In this document: positions 1 to 6,872 of the stretch, in pieces
How the letters are laid out: each line of letters opens with the position of its first letter
Position numbering within the stretch: the first letter of the stretch is position 1
Source: Flavobacteriales bacterium
Lineage (GTDB): Bacteria; Bacteroidota; Bacteroidia; Flavobacteriales; Flavobacteriaceae
Assembly (NCBI GenBank): GCA_002705485.1
Contig: PAGT01000072.1
Location: 3,982-15,080, forward strand
DNA length: 11,099 nt
Reading direction: 5' to 3'
Program-made: the position numbers and the translations under genes
Notes under the pieces: model-generated
Told to the model about the DNA's origin: nothing
What the model saw: the letters and a program-made list of their open reading frames with translations, nothing else
Database searches by the model: none

Positions 1-584
1 GTTTTATTAGTTTTATTAATCAAATCACCATGTTTATAAATTGACGTATTGAGAATCGCATATTCTCCTGATTTCAAATTTAAAGGAACATAATCTTCAA
101 AACCTAAATTTTTTTCAACATGTAGTGCTGAAGAATTTTTACATTCGGTAATAGCATAAAAACAATTTATTTCGCCCAGTGGATGTTCATAATCAGAATC
201 TCTATGAAATTCAAAAACAGATATGTTATTTGGGAAATGAAATCTAAAAGTTGGGTAACGTTGTATAGACCATTCACCATAATAATCAGTTTGATTTTTA
301 AGTTTATCAACTATCTCTAGAGAAAGTTTTTTATAGTAAAGCCAAAATTTACTTGAATAAAAATTGGGCAAATCAAAAGTTGAATATACTGCTTTATGAA
401 ATAAAGTGGCTTGATCTGAACCATGCATTAATTTTTTATTATCAATTAATTTTTTATGTAAATGATCAAGAGTATATTCGTTTTCTTTGGAATCACTTAG
501 AAAAATAGCATTTTTTATATGGCAATAAAATGATTCTCTAGAAATATCAGATGACTTAAAAATTGAAATTTTCTGCTGAGTCAT
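1..584 (-). CDS. StrG-like 2-oxoglutarate/Fe(II)-dependent oxygenase, 3' end outside window
   Basis: The minus strand is open from an ATG at 584-582 to the window edge (194 codons plus 2 bases), starting MTQQKISIF. The middle contains FRFHFPNNISVFEFHRDSDYEHP, split here as FRFHFPNN (residues 114-120 region) then HRD at 127-129; H127 and D129 fit the HxD iron-binding pair of cupin-fold 2OG oxygenases. It is followed by GEIN, a conserved Glu in the stretch LHVE, and a second His in the motif YKHGDLINKT (H185). In StrG/phytanoyl-like relatives that part reads HGN..N.T and is followed by an Arg that binds 2-oxoglutarate, which would lie just beyond the edge. Such enzymes hydroxylate small molecules or sugar derivatives; the substrate here is unknown. 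No SD is visible before the ATG. The next gene upstream on the same strand is about 410 bp away. Family fairly sure, substrate not. Confidence 0.68.
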   Translation of the reverse strand, partial: MTQQKISIFKSSDISRESFYCHIKNAIFLSDSKENEYTLDHLHKKLIDNKKLMHGSDQATLFHKAVYSTFDLPNFYSSKFWLYYKKLSLEIVDKLKNQTDYYGEWSIQRYPTFRFHFPNNISVFEFHRDSDYEHPLGEINCFYAITECKNSSALHVEKNLGFEDYVPLNLKSGEYAILNTSIYKHGDLINKTNK

Positions 585-630
585 TTTGACTAATCTATAA
601 AAAGAAAACCGTTTTAAGTTAACAATCAAT

Positions 631-702
631 ATAATTTGAACTTTCTAAATGTTCGCTAATAGTTTTCAAGACTAGAGCCTTAAATCACTCGACCAACCCT
701 CC
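631..702 (-). pseudogene. Truncated tRNA-Ser(UGA) remnant, 3' third missing
   Basis: Read on the minus strand from 702, the sequence begins GGAGGGTTGGTCGAGTG and carries the tRNA-Ser landmarks. These are a 7-nt 5' acceptor strand, U8, a D stem GTC/GGC, an anticodon stem TAGT/ACTA with loop CTTGAAA (anticodon TGA at positions 34-36), and the start of a class II variable arm (GAAC...GTTC). A T-loop-like TTCAAAT occurs at 640-634, but there is no 5' T-stem, and nothing complementary to the acceptor GGAGGGT follows. The D-loop GG dinucleotide is GA. It therefore cannot fold as a functional tRNA. The remnant lies in the gap between the oxygenase and SGNH genes. I infer a relic of recombination at a tRNA gene or a decayed duplicate; an intact tRNA-Ser(UGA) must exist elsewhere. 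Confidence 0.72.
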
Positions 703-731
703 AGAGGATTATTCAGTGGTATTTGAACTTT
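634..731. repeat. 11-bp direct repeat bracketing the tRNA-Ser remnant
   Basis: ATTTGAACTTT occurs at 634-644 and again at 721-731 on the plus strand, 87 bp apart, enclosing the tRNA-Ser remnant. Its reverse complement contains GTTCAAAT, the universal tRNA T-loop, which is a common core of tRNA-targeting integrase sites. It may be an att-like scar. An 11-bp match in DNA this A+T-rich can also arise by chance. Confidence 0.3.
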
Positions 732-734
732 TTG

Positions 735-740
735 ATTGTA
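735..740 (-). promoter_or_regulatory. Possible -10 box of the relic tRNA-Ser
   Basis: TACAAT on the minus strand lies 33 bp before the first tRNA-like base. That is a plausible distance for the old tRNA promoter, although no convincing -35 is present. If real, the 5' part of the tRNA gene kept its promoter while the 3' part was lost. Confidence 0.25.
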
Positions 741-993
741 GCATAAGAAATTAGTCATAATTTAGTAAATTAAGTCATAGCTTAAGCTTCTGCTAATAGC
801 GATATAAAAATATTTTTTAAAAGTATTCCATAGCAACCAAATGGCAATAACTCCTATCTAATCTAATGATAAAAAAAGTCTTCCATACAAAAAATTGGGC
901 CAATAGAGTCGTTAGCATTAATGATCAAACTATCGATCCAGTGAAATATCCACCTTCCATATCAGAGTAACTTTTAATGGGATTATTCCTTTC
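741..993. other. Non-coding gap between SGNH hydrolase gene and tRNA relic
   Basis: No reading frame of any length, no strong hairpin with a T tract, and no recognisable pseudogene was seen on either strand. A 10-bp palindrome AGCTTAAGCT lies at 779-788. Together with the relic the gap is about 410 bp, long for such a compact genome, which fits an old insertion or deletion site. Confidence 0.4.
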
Positions 994-2136
994 TTAGTTA
1001 AGCTCTTCATTAATTCTTTCTGCAATAATTGAGTTTCCTTTTTGACTTATATGGACAAAATCTGTAAATACTGGAAAATCAACATTTAACCATTCACTTC
1101 CATCTTTAATTGACGTGCAGAAGTCATTATCTTGAATGCAGACCTCTCTTATTTTTTTACGAATAGCCATGTAAACATTTTTAAACTCATATGAATGGAC
1201 TATGTGCCGATCTTTTTCCATTAAATAGCCTATAGGGGAAGAAGATGAAAATGTTGTTGGTTGCAAAATACCTAAGAACTTTACCCCTTTAGACTTAGCT
1301 ATTAAATAGCTTAAATACCAATTATTAATAAGCTGACTAGCAATCTCCTCATGCCTACTAATTTTGTTTAAACAATTTCCATACTTTTTATTCTTATAAG
1401 ATGCCTTCTTCCTCACTTCTGGCATTAATTTATTTGCGAGTAGAACATATGGCTTTATAAGTGTCTGAGTGATTTGGCTATAATTATTTTTTAAAAAATA
1501 AATAATATCCCACTCTTCAGAAATGCTATCACCGATATACTTAGTTCTGGAATGAGTGGGTATTGTATCGGCAAATTCTTTGCATCCATGAAGTACATCA
1601 TTCACACCATCGTAAAATACGATTTGTTTTGGAATATTCCCATCACCAATGATACTCATTAAATGATTAAGTGATTGCCTAGAGTTCCAATCTACTACTC
1701 CAAAATTTTTAACATTTAAGTTGGTTAACTTTGCAAATTTGCTTGGAATTGTATGATTATCTTCTGAATCCAAACCAAATACAGTTGACCCTCCAAAAAA
1801 CCATGTAGAGCCTCCCAATGCATCATTATAAGACTTTCTTGTTAGATACTTGCCGTCAATATTTACATATTTACCCTGAATCGTTTTAGGTTGCCATGCT
1901 GTAAATGGACTGTATTTATACTTTATTAAATCTTGCTCTTCTCTAATTCGCTTTGCAACTAAGGGATTACTAAATGAAGGATAATTTGCTCTTTTAAATT
2001 CATCTTTAGCAGATATATTTAGAATCTTACTATAAGCCCAAAGGATCAAGGAAGGTGTCGAAAAAAAAATAATGAGGAGAATTATATTTATTGATATTAT
2101 TTTTCTTCTTCTAATAAAGAATTTCAGCATTTTCAT
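994..2136 (-). CDS. Membrane-anchored SGNH/GDSL-like hydrolase
   Basis: 380 residues from ATG 2136-2134 (a second ATG two codons later is an alternative). A basic start MKMLKFFIRRRK is followed by one hydrophobic helix at about 14-35, so the catalytic part should face the periplasm. SGNH blocks are in order: GGSTVFG at 115-121 with nucleophile S117; a conserved Gly in NFGVVDW (about 146); YDGVND at 175-180 with N179; and FTDFVHIS at 357-364 with D359 and H362 as the remaining catalytic pair. SGNH enzymes of this anchored type commonly de-acetylate or otherwise de-esterify polysaccharides. The neighbours (DUF2079 protein upstream, StrG-like oxygenase downstream, same strand) support a role in envelope glycan modification, but the substrate is unknown. 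Gaps of about 410 and 515 bp argue for its own promoter; see the dyad at 2193-2225. By eye its base composition is less A+T-extreme than the genes at 4.7-8.1 kb. Confidence 0.85.
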   Translation of the reverse strand: MKMLKFFIRRRKIISINIILLIIFFSTPSLILWAYSKILNISAKDEFKRANYPSFSNPLVAKRIREEQDLIKYKYSPFTAWQPKTIQGKYVNIDGKYLTRKSYNDALGGSTWFFGGSTVFGLDSEDNHTIPSKFAKLTNLNVKNFGVVDWNSRQSLNHLMSIIGDGNIPKQIVFYDGVNDVLHGCKEFADTIPTHSRTKYIGDSISEEWDIIYFLKNNYSQITQTLIKPYVLLANKLMPEVRKKASYKNKKYGNCLNKISRHEEIASQLINNWYLSYLIAKSKGVKFLGILQPTTFSSSSPIGYLMEKDRHIVHSYEFKNVYMAIRKKIREVCIQDNDFCTSIKDGSEWLNVDFPVFTDFVHISQKGNSIIAERINEELN

Positions 2137-2192
2137 TTAGAAATGGGTGTTAAAAGGTCAAAAAGTTAAAAGGCCTCTAGAAATTAGTACAA

Positions 2193-2225
2193 CCTATATC
2201 TTAAACAAGAGTTTAATTATATAGG
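2193..2225. promoter_or_regulatory. 33-nt imperfect dyad embedding a TATAAT box
   Basis: Arms CCTATAT (2193-2199) and ATATAGG (2219-2225) pair over 7 bp. An inner stem TTAAAC (2201-2206) pairs with GTTTAA (2211-2216) around the tetraloop AAGA; one unpaired base faces two between the stems. On the minus strand a perfect TATAAT lies at 2221-2216 inside the outer arm, about 80 bp before the SGNH hydrolase start. There is no T tract on either strand, so a terminator is unlikely. Operator overlapping a promoter, or a structured 5' leader, are the two readings; -35 similarity is weak. Confidence 0.5.
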
Positions 2226-2652
2226 GCAGTGAAAGCTAGTAGAAGAAATTTTTTGTTGGCATTTAGTCTGCAAATTGTTTAAGATTGGTTGCTAAAATTA
2301 TACTTCAAGCTAATTCTCTGGTGATTTCAAAATGCTGTTGGTTCCTTTTTTTTTTACTCAACCTTAAAGTGAATCTATGAAGCAATCTTTTTTGATTATC
2401 ATAAGTTATTTTATTTTTTATGTTTCCAAAAAATCTCAGAGAAAGTTTTAAGCTATATTCTTTGTATTTTGGTGAATGAGTATTTAATACCCTCTATTAA
2501 ATTGGTTTTTAGCATTGCAATTGACCTTATTTACAGGTTAAGAAATAAATCTAACGTTTTTGAAAATATTAATGAATAATTTTTGGTTACCAATTTAATT
2601 TATTAATTTTTTAGTCTTCTTATTAATTTTGGATTATGAGTTCATACTTGCA
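2226..2652. other. Non-coding gap between DUF2079 and SGNH genes
   Basis: No substantial ORF or recognisable pseudogene. A 24-codon frame at 2377-2451 on the plus strand would encode a hydrophobic peptide (MKQSFLIIISYFIFYV...), but it has no SD and is poorly supported. A short palindrome TTGGTTACCAA lies near 2583. No clear terminator was found for the DUF2079 gene. Confidence 0.35.
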
Positions 2653-4191
2653 TCAATTAGATTTGGGTAAAAATAAAATATAGCCTTTGCCAGATTCATC
2701 TTCTATAGACCTCCAGTTTGATTTAATTAATATCTCAGCCATTTTAATAGAAGCATCTAAGTTTTTGTTTAGTACTGCAAAAGAGGCATTATCGACAAGA
2801 GTATCCAATCTCTTTTTTTCAGATTGAGTAAAATCATTCATATTAGGGATCTGACCGCGTCCTTGGGTCAAAGGGGTCCAAATATTCAAATGTGATCGTG
2901 ACATGAACGGAGCCATTAAGTTCATTTCAGAAAGAAAATACTCATTATTTGGTTTCTGATCGGGAAGATATTTCTTGAAATTTTTTAGGATACTATAATT
3001 GGAAGTTTTTGATGTCTGGTACGAAATCATTTTAAAATCAGCATGTTTGAAAATAATTCCAAAGATAAGAGTTAGAGTAAAACCTATAAAAATTAATTTA
3101 GTTATGGATCTTTGAAAAAGAACGCTATTGAAATTATAAGAAGCAGAAATAAAATGAATAGATGTGCAAATAAGCGCTGGAGAAAGAATTGATAATGTAG
3201 ACCAACTTGCCCCACTAGCATGACCATAAACAACTGAATTAACAAGTAGTCTTATTAAGATTAGGAATATTGCTAAAACTAGACAAAGAATTAAGTTCTT
3301 TTTGTGATTTGGATTTGATATCAATAAAAGTCCCAAGGAAAAAAGTATCCAAACAAACAAATAAGTGAAAGGATAAAATACATGTTGAATAATTGAAGCA
3401 TAATTAATATCAGCAATACTTGTCATGTCTGATAGCTCACGGGCACCATTGGCTCGATAATTCATTGATCGATAAAAAATAAGTGTAAATATTGAGACAA
3501 AGCTAGAGAAGCTATATACAAAAAATATCCTTAATAGATCTTTAATATTGAGCAGAAATCTTGAATTTGAAGACAGTAATGAGAGAGGGACAAGAAATAA
3601 TGACCAAAGTATAAATTCCTCTTTTGTTAGTATTATCAAGAATAAACTAAGTAGGAAGTATTCTCTATTATTATTTTTAGCTGCTATGAAGAGAGATATT
3701 ATTAAGGGGATGACTACAAGATCTGCTTGGAATAACCATTTCGAATCTATTCCATTATCTGAAAAAACCTGAATAAAGAACATAGAACCTAAAATATATG
3801 AGTAAATTCTTGGCAAACCATGATTTCTTGACAATATAGAGATAAGATAAGCGCTTATTAAATATATACTTATAACGATTATTCCCATTACATATGGAGT
3901 TTTAAAGATGTAAATGATTGGTGATAGTAATAATGGGGTTATAAACGAATGTACCCCCAATAAATATTGAGCATCTGGGCCCTCATATGTTCCAAATCCA
4001 TTTATGAAATTCCTCAGGAATGAATAAACGGTAAAACCATCATTCGTATAGTACAAACTATGCCATTGATAATTGAAACGAGAAATGGCTAATATCAGAG
4101 CTAATACATCTCCAAAAATAAGGGTTTTTAGAAAAAGGATATTTACCTTACTTTTAACAAATTCAGTTTTACTAATTCCTAAAATTCTCAT
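2653..4191 (-). CDS. DUF2079-type polytopic membrane protein
   Basis: 512 residues from ATG 4191-4189. Roughly ten hydrophobic helices alternate with short loops between about residues 20 and 385 (for example 20-37, 85-97, 101-120, 154-170), then a soluble C-terminal part of about 125 residues. Family-like features are the first long loop with D51 in YYTNDGFTVYSFLRN followed by a GFG, the LGVHSF motif (H81) before helix 2, and a late segment LSEMNLMAPFMSRSHLNIW with a following FAVLNKN, which resembles the end of DUF2079 proteins. DUF2079 proteins are predicted GT-C-like, so they may use lipid-linked sugars, but none has a proven reaction that I know of. It lies upstream of the SGNH hydrolase on the same strand and is probably an envelope or glycan gene. 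The start is preceded by an inverted repeat at 4230-4247. Function is inferred only from fold class and neighbours. Confidence 0.75.
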   Translation of the reverse strand: MRILGISKTEFVKSKVNILFLKTLIFGDVLALILAISRFNYQWHSLYYTNDGFTVYSFLRNFINGFGTYEGPDAQYLLGVHSFITPLLLSPIIYIFKTPYVMGIIVISIYLISAYLISILSRNHGLPRIYSYILGSMFFIQVFSDNGIDSKWLFQADLVVIPLIISLFIAAKNNNREYFLLSLFLIILTKEEFILWSLFLVPLSLLSSNSRFLLNIKDLLRIFFVYSFSSFVSIFTLIFYRSMNYRANGARELSDMTSIADINYASIIQHVFYPFTYLFVWILFSLGLLLISNPNHKKNLILCLVLAIFLILIRLLVNSVVYGHASGASWSTLSILSPALICTSIHFISASYNFNSVLFQRSITKLIFIGFTLTLIFGIIFKHADFKMISYQTSKTSNYSILKNFKKYLPDQKPNNEYFLSEMNLMAPFMSRSHLNIWTPLTQGRGQIPNMNDFTQSEKKRLDTLVDNASFAVLNKNLDASIKMAEILIKSNWRSIEDESGKGYILFLPKSN

Positions 4192-4229
4192 AATGAATTA
4201 TTGAATTACTGCCATTATGCCTTGATTCC

Positions 4230-4247
4230 ATCAATATGAATATTGAT
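4230..4247. promoter_or_regulatory. 8-2-8 inverted repeat upstream of DUF2079 gene
   Basis: ATCAATAT-GA-ATATTGAT is a perfect 8-bp dyad with a 2-bp centre, 39-56 bp before the DUF2079 start. The short centre makes an RNA hairpin awkward and fits a dimeric DNA-binding protein better. A+T-rich dyads also occur by chance. Confidence 0.3.
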
Positions 4248-4686
4248 AGATGTTATTTTTAAAAGTAAAACATCTTTCTTCCATTAATAACCAATTTAAG
4301 AACCTAAATATAATTAATATTTTATTTATACAGCTTCTCTCTCTTGAATGTTTGAAGACTTAAGTATTTTTTGATTTTTTCAATATGAATAATTTCTATT
4401 ATGAGCTTCTATTGAATCTCACATATTAGGAGATGCGCTACAAGAAACAATCAGATTTAAATTTCCCTAAAGTAAATAGTAAAGCTTTAATGAATAGTAG
4501 TTTATATTAGTTCCGCTAAGTCTTTAAATAAAAGATTTTGGTTATTTACTACTTTATTCTAAACTTTTAAAATTCAAAATTTGCTTCACTTGAAACCAGA
4601 TTGATCCTTTAGCCATTGAATAATTAGACTTTTGAAAAATTAGGAAATAAAGAGTAAAAATATCTTATCTTTAAACTTTTATTAAT
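4248..4686. other. Largely empty intergenic stretch
   Basis: No gene that can be defended. A 25-codon plus-strand frame at 4433-4510 (MRYKKQSDLNFPKVNSKALM...) follows a TTAGGAG directly, with a gap too short for a good SD. An overlapping frame reads ESHILGDALQETIRFKFP before a stop, which looks protein-like and could be the end of a decayed gene. No tRNA, terminator or repeat was recognised. Confidence 0.3.
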
Positions 4687-5199
4687 TTAATTTAAATCAA
4701 AAGTTTCTAAAATTTTCCAAAGATTTATATCCTCATTTACCTCAACTAATGCAATTTTTGAAATTTTAATTGGTATATTAAATTCATGTAATTTTGAAAT
4801 CAGTATTTTTTTTTCTTTTTTTTCATGATTTCCATAAGACAAACTAATGTGTGGAAAATAATTATTATCTAAATCAAATTTATTTAATTCGCAAATATTT
4901 TTTCTTAGTTCTCTTAGATGTTTTGAATTTTTTATTGAAAGATAAAATGATTTAAACTTTTCTTGTTTAAAGTCGAATCCATCGACATTCAAAGTAATTC
5001 TGGAATTACTTTCTCCAAAAGTTTTTAATTTATTCAAAAAAGTTTTATCAATATCTAAATAAGGTCCACCAAGAGTTATGTGAGTTTCAAAAACTGGGCT
5101 TTTTAATTTACTTTGAACTTTAGCTTTTATTTTATTTAAAAGATTTGTTTCTCTAGAAGAGAATAGTCCCCATATCCAATAACCTTTATTAATTCTCAT
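4687..5199 (-). CDS. 2H phosphoesterase, cyclic phosphodiesterase (CPDase)-like
   Basis: 170 residues, ATG 5199-5197, no visible SD. The two signature motifs of the 2H superfamily are present once each, in two similar halves: HITLGG with H40/T42 and HISLSYG with H117/S119. The N-terminus KGYWIWGLF and the length are typical of the small CPDase/Cpd1-like branch, which opens ADP-ribose 1'',2''-cyclic phosphate (made by tRNA-ligase pathways) or other 2',3'-cyclic nucleotides. LigT/ThpR RNA 2',3'-cyclic phosphodiesterases share the motifs, so the substrate could instead be an RNA end or a small cyclic nucleotide. It should be a soluble cytoplasmic enzyme. It diverges from the DUF218 gene; a short possible ORF lies 13 bp upstream on the same strand. 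No RNA-repair neighbour is visible in the window. Family sure, substrate unknown. Confidence 0.82.
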   Translation of the reverse strand: MRINKGYWIWGLFSSRETNLLNKIKAKVQSKLKSPVFETHITLGGPYLDIDKTFLNKLKTFGESNSRITLNVDGFDFKQEKFKSFYLSIKNSKHLRELRKNICELNKFDLDNNYFPHISLSYGNHEKKEKKILISKLHEFNIPIKISKIALVEVNEDINLWKILETFDLN

Positions 5200-5212
5200 T
5201 TTATTTATTTAG

Positions 5213-5470
5213 TTAATATTTATACATACAATTTAAAAATATTTTTTTTAAATAAGCTTCAAAAACTTGGATAAGAACACAGTGGGATAAAATCCGAAAA
5301 ATAAATGCAATATTTTTGTTAATTTGATCAACTAAAATACATTTTTTTAATTCGTAATGATAAATTGAATTAAAATATTTATAGATAATAAATCTTAATA
5401 CGTATTTACTAAATAAGTTACTACCATTAATTTTTTCACCATTAGTAATAGTTTTACTACTTTTGGTCAT
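5213..5470 (-). CDS. Possible small hypothetical protein, weakly supported
   Basis: An 85-codon open frame fills the divergent gap before the 2H phosphoesterase, ending 13 bp ahead of its start, so the two could share a transcript. The product is basic and rich in Ile, Tyr, Phe and Lys (MTKSSKTITNGEKING..., then FRILSHCVLIQVF), with no motif I recognise and a mildly hydrophobic second half. Such composition is also what random A+T-rich DNA gives. If it is real, the promoter of the neighbouring plus-strand DUF218 gene lies inside it, and the TTG start of that gene would overlap it. About one chance in three that it is translated. Confidence 0.28.
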   Translation of the reverse strand: MTKSSKTITNGEKINGSNLFSKYVLRFIIYKYFNSIYHYELKKCILVDQINKNIAFIFRILSHCVLIQVFEAYLKKIFLNCMYKY

Positions 5471-5477
5471 TTTTATT

Positions 5478-6161
5478 GTGAGAAAAAAATTAAAATTTAT
5501 TTATTCAGCACTTATATTTCTATTTGTTTTTAGCAATGGTGTTTTATCTGATAGCTTATGGAGATTGTTAGAACATCCTTGGAAAAGATTAAATTATTCT
5601 GCCCTTAGTCCTGCAGATGGGATTGTTGTATTAAGTGGGGGCAGGCATTTACCTCCAGGAAATAATGCAATAATTGAATGGGGAGATCCAGATAGGTTTC
5701 TTGCAGGTATAGAACTTTATAGAGCAAAAAAATCAAAAAAATTGATGTTTACTGGAGGAGTAAATCTCTTTAATACAAATTTACCTCCAGAAGGAAACAT
5801 TTATATTGAGGAAGCGATTTTAATGGGTATTCCTAGAGAAGATCTTTTTACTACATATCCTGTTTATAATACTGCTGAAGAAGCTGAAGCAATTAAGAGA
5901 TTACTCTTTAAGGAAATAAACTCAAGTCAAAAGGAAATAATATTAGTTACTAGTGCTTTTCATATGAAAAGAGCAAAAAAAGTTTTCGAGAGAGCAGGAA
6001 TGAAAGTTTTACCTTATCCTGTCGATTTTAAAAGTAATGGAAATATCCTTTCATCATTACGTAATCCACTTAAATTGATTCCTACTGCTTCTAGTCTAAA
6101 TAAAAGCTCACAGGCAATAAGAGAACTTATTGGGAGAATTATATATAAAGTTTGGAGATAG
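5478..6161 (+). CDS. DUF218 envelope protein (ElyC/SanA/YdcF family)
   Basis: 227 residues from the GTG at 5478; a TTG five codons upstream (5463) is the alternative. GTG is preferred because it puts basic residues (MRKKLK) directly before the single hydrophobic anchor at about 7-24. DUF218 blocks follow: GIVVLSGG (48-55), DRFLAGIELYR (72-82), KKLMFTGG (87-94), a Glu-rich helix ending GIPRED, NTAEEA (131-136), LVTSAFHMKRA (156-166) and YPVDF (180-184), ending with an Arg-Glu-Leu-Ile-Gly helix. Relatives SanA and ElyC affect cell-envelope integrity and lipid-carrier or peptidoglycan metabolism; the reaction is unresolved. The protein would sit in the inner membrane with its domain outside. It is slightly short for the family (230-260 usual) but looks complete. 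Divergent from the 2H phosphoesterase gene. Confidence 0.85.
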   Translation: MRKKLKFIYSALIFLFVFSNGVLSDSLWRLLEHPWKRLNYSALSPADGIVVLSGGRHLPPGNNAIIEWGDPDRFLAGIELYRAKKSKKLMFTGGVNLFNTNLPPEGNIYIEEAILMGIPREDLFTTYPVYNTAEEAEAIKRLLFKEINSSQKEIILVTSAFHMKRAKKVFERAGMKVLPYPVDFKSNGNILSSLRNPLKLIPTASSLNKSSQAIRELIGRIIYKVWR

Positions 6162-6310
6162 ATTTTCCCCTTGATACTGAATTAATTTTAGGATTGTTTT
6201 TTGCACACAATCTATACTCTAGTATTTGTATATCACTTTTACTTTTTTAAAGATCTATGTAAAAATTTTTAAAGGAAAACTAATAAGTAGTAGCCTCACT
6301 TCATTAGTTC

Positions 6311-6382
6311 ATGAACAACCATAAGTATATTGTCGGAGAGTGGGTTAAGACATTAACCAAAAGGCATGATCGAAGCCTGTAG
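6311..6382 (+). CDS. Possible 23-residue peptide or truncated gene start
   Basis: ATG AAC AAC opens a 23-codon frame (MNNHKYIVGEWVKTLTKRHD...) ended by TAG at 6380-6382. The stretch is clearly less A+T-rich than its surroundings and the residues (VGEW, KTLTKRHDR) look like real coding sequence. It also contains the perfect hairpin GGTTAA-GACA-TTAACC at 6343-6358, so a structured RNA is an alternative. There is no SD. A terminator-like hairpin follows 28 bp later. It could be a micro-protein, a gene cut short by a stop, or part of a small RNA. Confidence 0.28.
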   Translation: MNNHKYIVGEWVKTLTKRHDRSL

Positions 6383-6409
6383 TTCTATCTTTAATAATCC
6401 AAGTCATAG

Positions 6410-6459
6410 AATTTTAATCAGTCTCTCTTTATTAAAGGAGTTAAAATTTTCTTTTTTTT
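6410..6459 (+). terminator. Hairpin plus T tract, rho-independent terminator candidate
   Basis: AATTTTAA (6410-6417) pairs with TTAAAATT (6441-6448). Inside, CTC and CTTT pair with AAAG and GAG across an ATT loop with one bulge. A run of about eight T follows from 6452. It would end transcription from the DUF218 gene or from the short ORF or RNA at 6311-6382. The stem is A+T-rich, hence only moderate confidence. Confidence 0.5.
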
Positions 6460-6529
6460 ATATGAACATAAAATGGAGAAATTTATTAAATTCAATCTAA
6501 AATTATAGAGATAAAAATCTATTTTATTA

Positions 6530-6787
6530 ATGACTAATATATTTTATGTATGGTGGAAAAATCATAGAAGAGTAATTACTTTTGGGGGCTTTTTAATCTT
6601 ACTAGGTTTGTTTTTCTCGCCTGTTATTGAAGAAGCAAAATATAAAAACACCTGTATTAAGCTTTCTGAAAAAGGTGCTTTAAATAAATTTAATGTAGAT
6701 GATATAGGAGAAACACTTTTAAAAGAAACAGGTTTAACTATTACGGAATTAGCAAAAATAGAAGGTTATAAAAATTGCGCAAAATGA
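6530..6787 (+). CDS. Small one-helix membrane protein, unknown function
   Basis: 85 residues from ATG 6530, no SD visible. After WWKNHRR comes one hydrophobic helix at about 17-33 (TFGGFLILLGLFFSPVI), then a soluble tail of about 50 residues with two Cys (C42, C83) that could pair if the tail is periplasmic. The tail contains VDDIGETLLKETGLTITELAKIEGYKNCAK, a degenerate helix-turn-like ending; the basic residues before the helix and the positive-inside rule favour an N-in, tail-out topology. I do not recognise the family. It stands alone between a terminator-like hairpin and a TATAAT box. Confidence 0.6.
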   Translation: MTNIFYVWWKNHRRVITFGGFLILLGLFFSPVIEEAKYKNTCIKLSEKGALNKFNVDDIGETLLKETGLTITELAKIEGYKNCAK

Positions 6788-6859
6788 TACTTTGAAAGCT
6801 TGAAATGCTTAAATATATATATTCACAATTATTTTTTAAATTAAACTTCCATAGTAGAA

Positions 6860-6865
6860 TATAAT
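6860..6865 (+). promoter_or_regulatory. TATAAT -10 box for the methyltransferase-like gene
   Basis: A perfect TATAAT lies 57 bp before the ATG at 6923, with no good -35, which is common in these cyanobacteria. The expected start of transcription, near 6872, coincides with the first base of the hairpin at 6873-6899, so the mRNA would begin with a stem-loop. Confidence 0.4.
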
Positions 6866-6872
6866 TACATCT

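Noticed and set aside
2377..2451. 24-codon hydrophobic plus-strand ORF
   Set aside because: No SD, no promoter, and the length and composition are easily reached by chance in DNA this A+T-rich.
2583..2650. Terminator of the DUF2079 gene around TTGGTTACCAA
   Set aside because: The palindrome has a 1-nt centre and no T run follows on the minus strand.
3548..3772. 74-codon open frame on the plus strand
   Set aside because: It lies wholly antisense inside the well-supported DUF2079 gene and has no motif; its open length comes from the complementary coding strand.
6331..6390. tRNA-like sequence (GTCGGAGAGTGGGTTAAGAC...)
   Set aside because: The opening resembles a D arm, but no anticodon stem, T arm or acceptor pairing can be built; a short ORF with a hairpin explains the stretch better.
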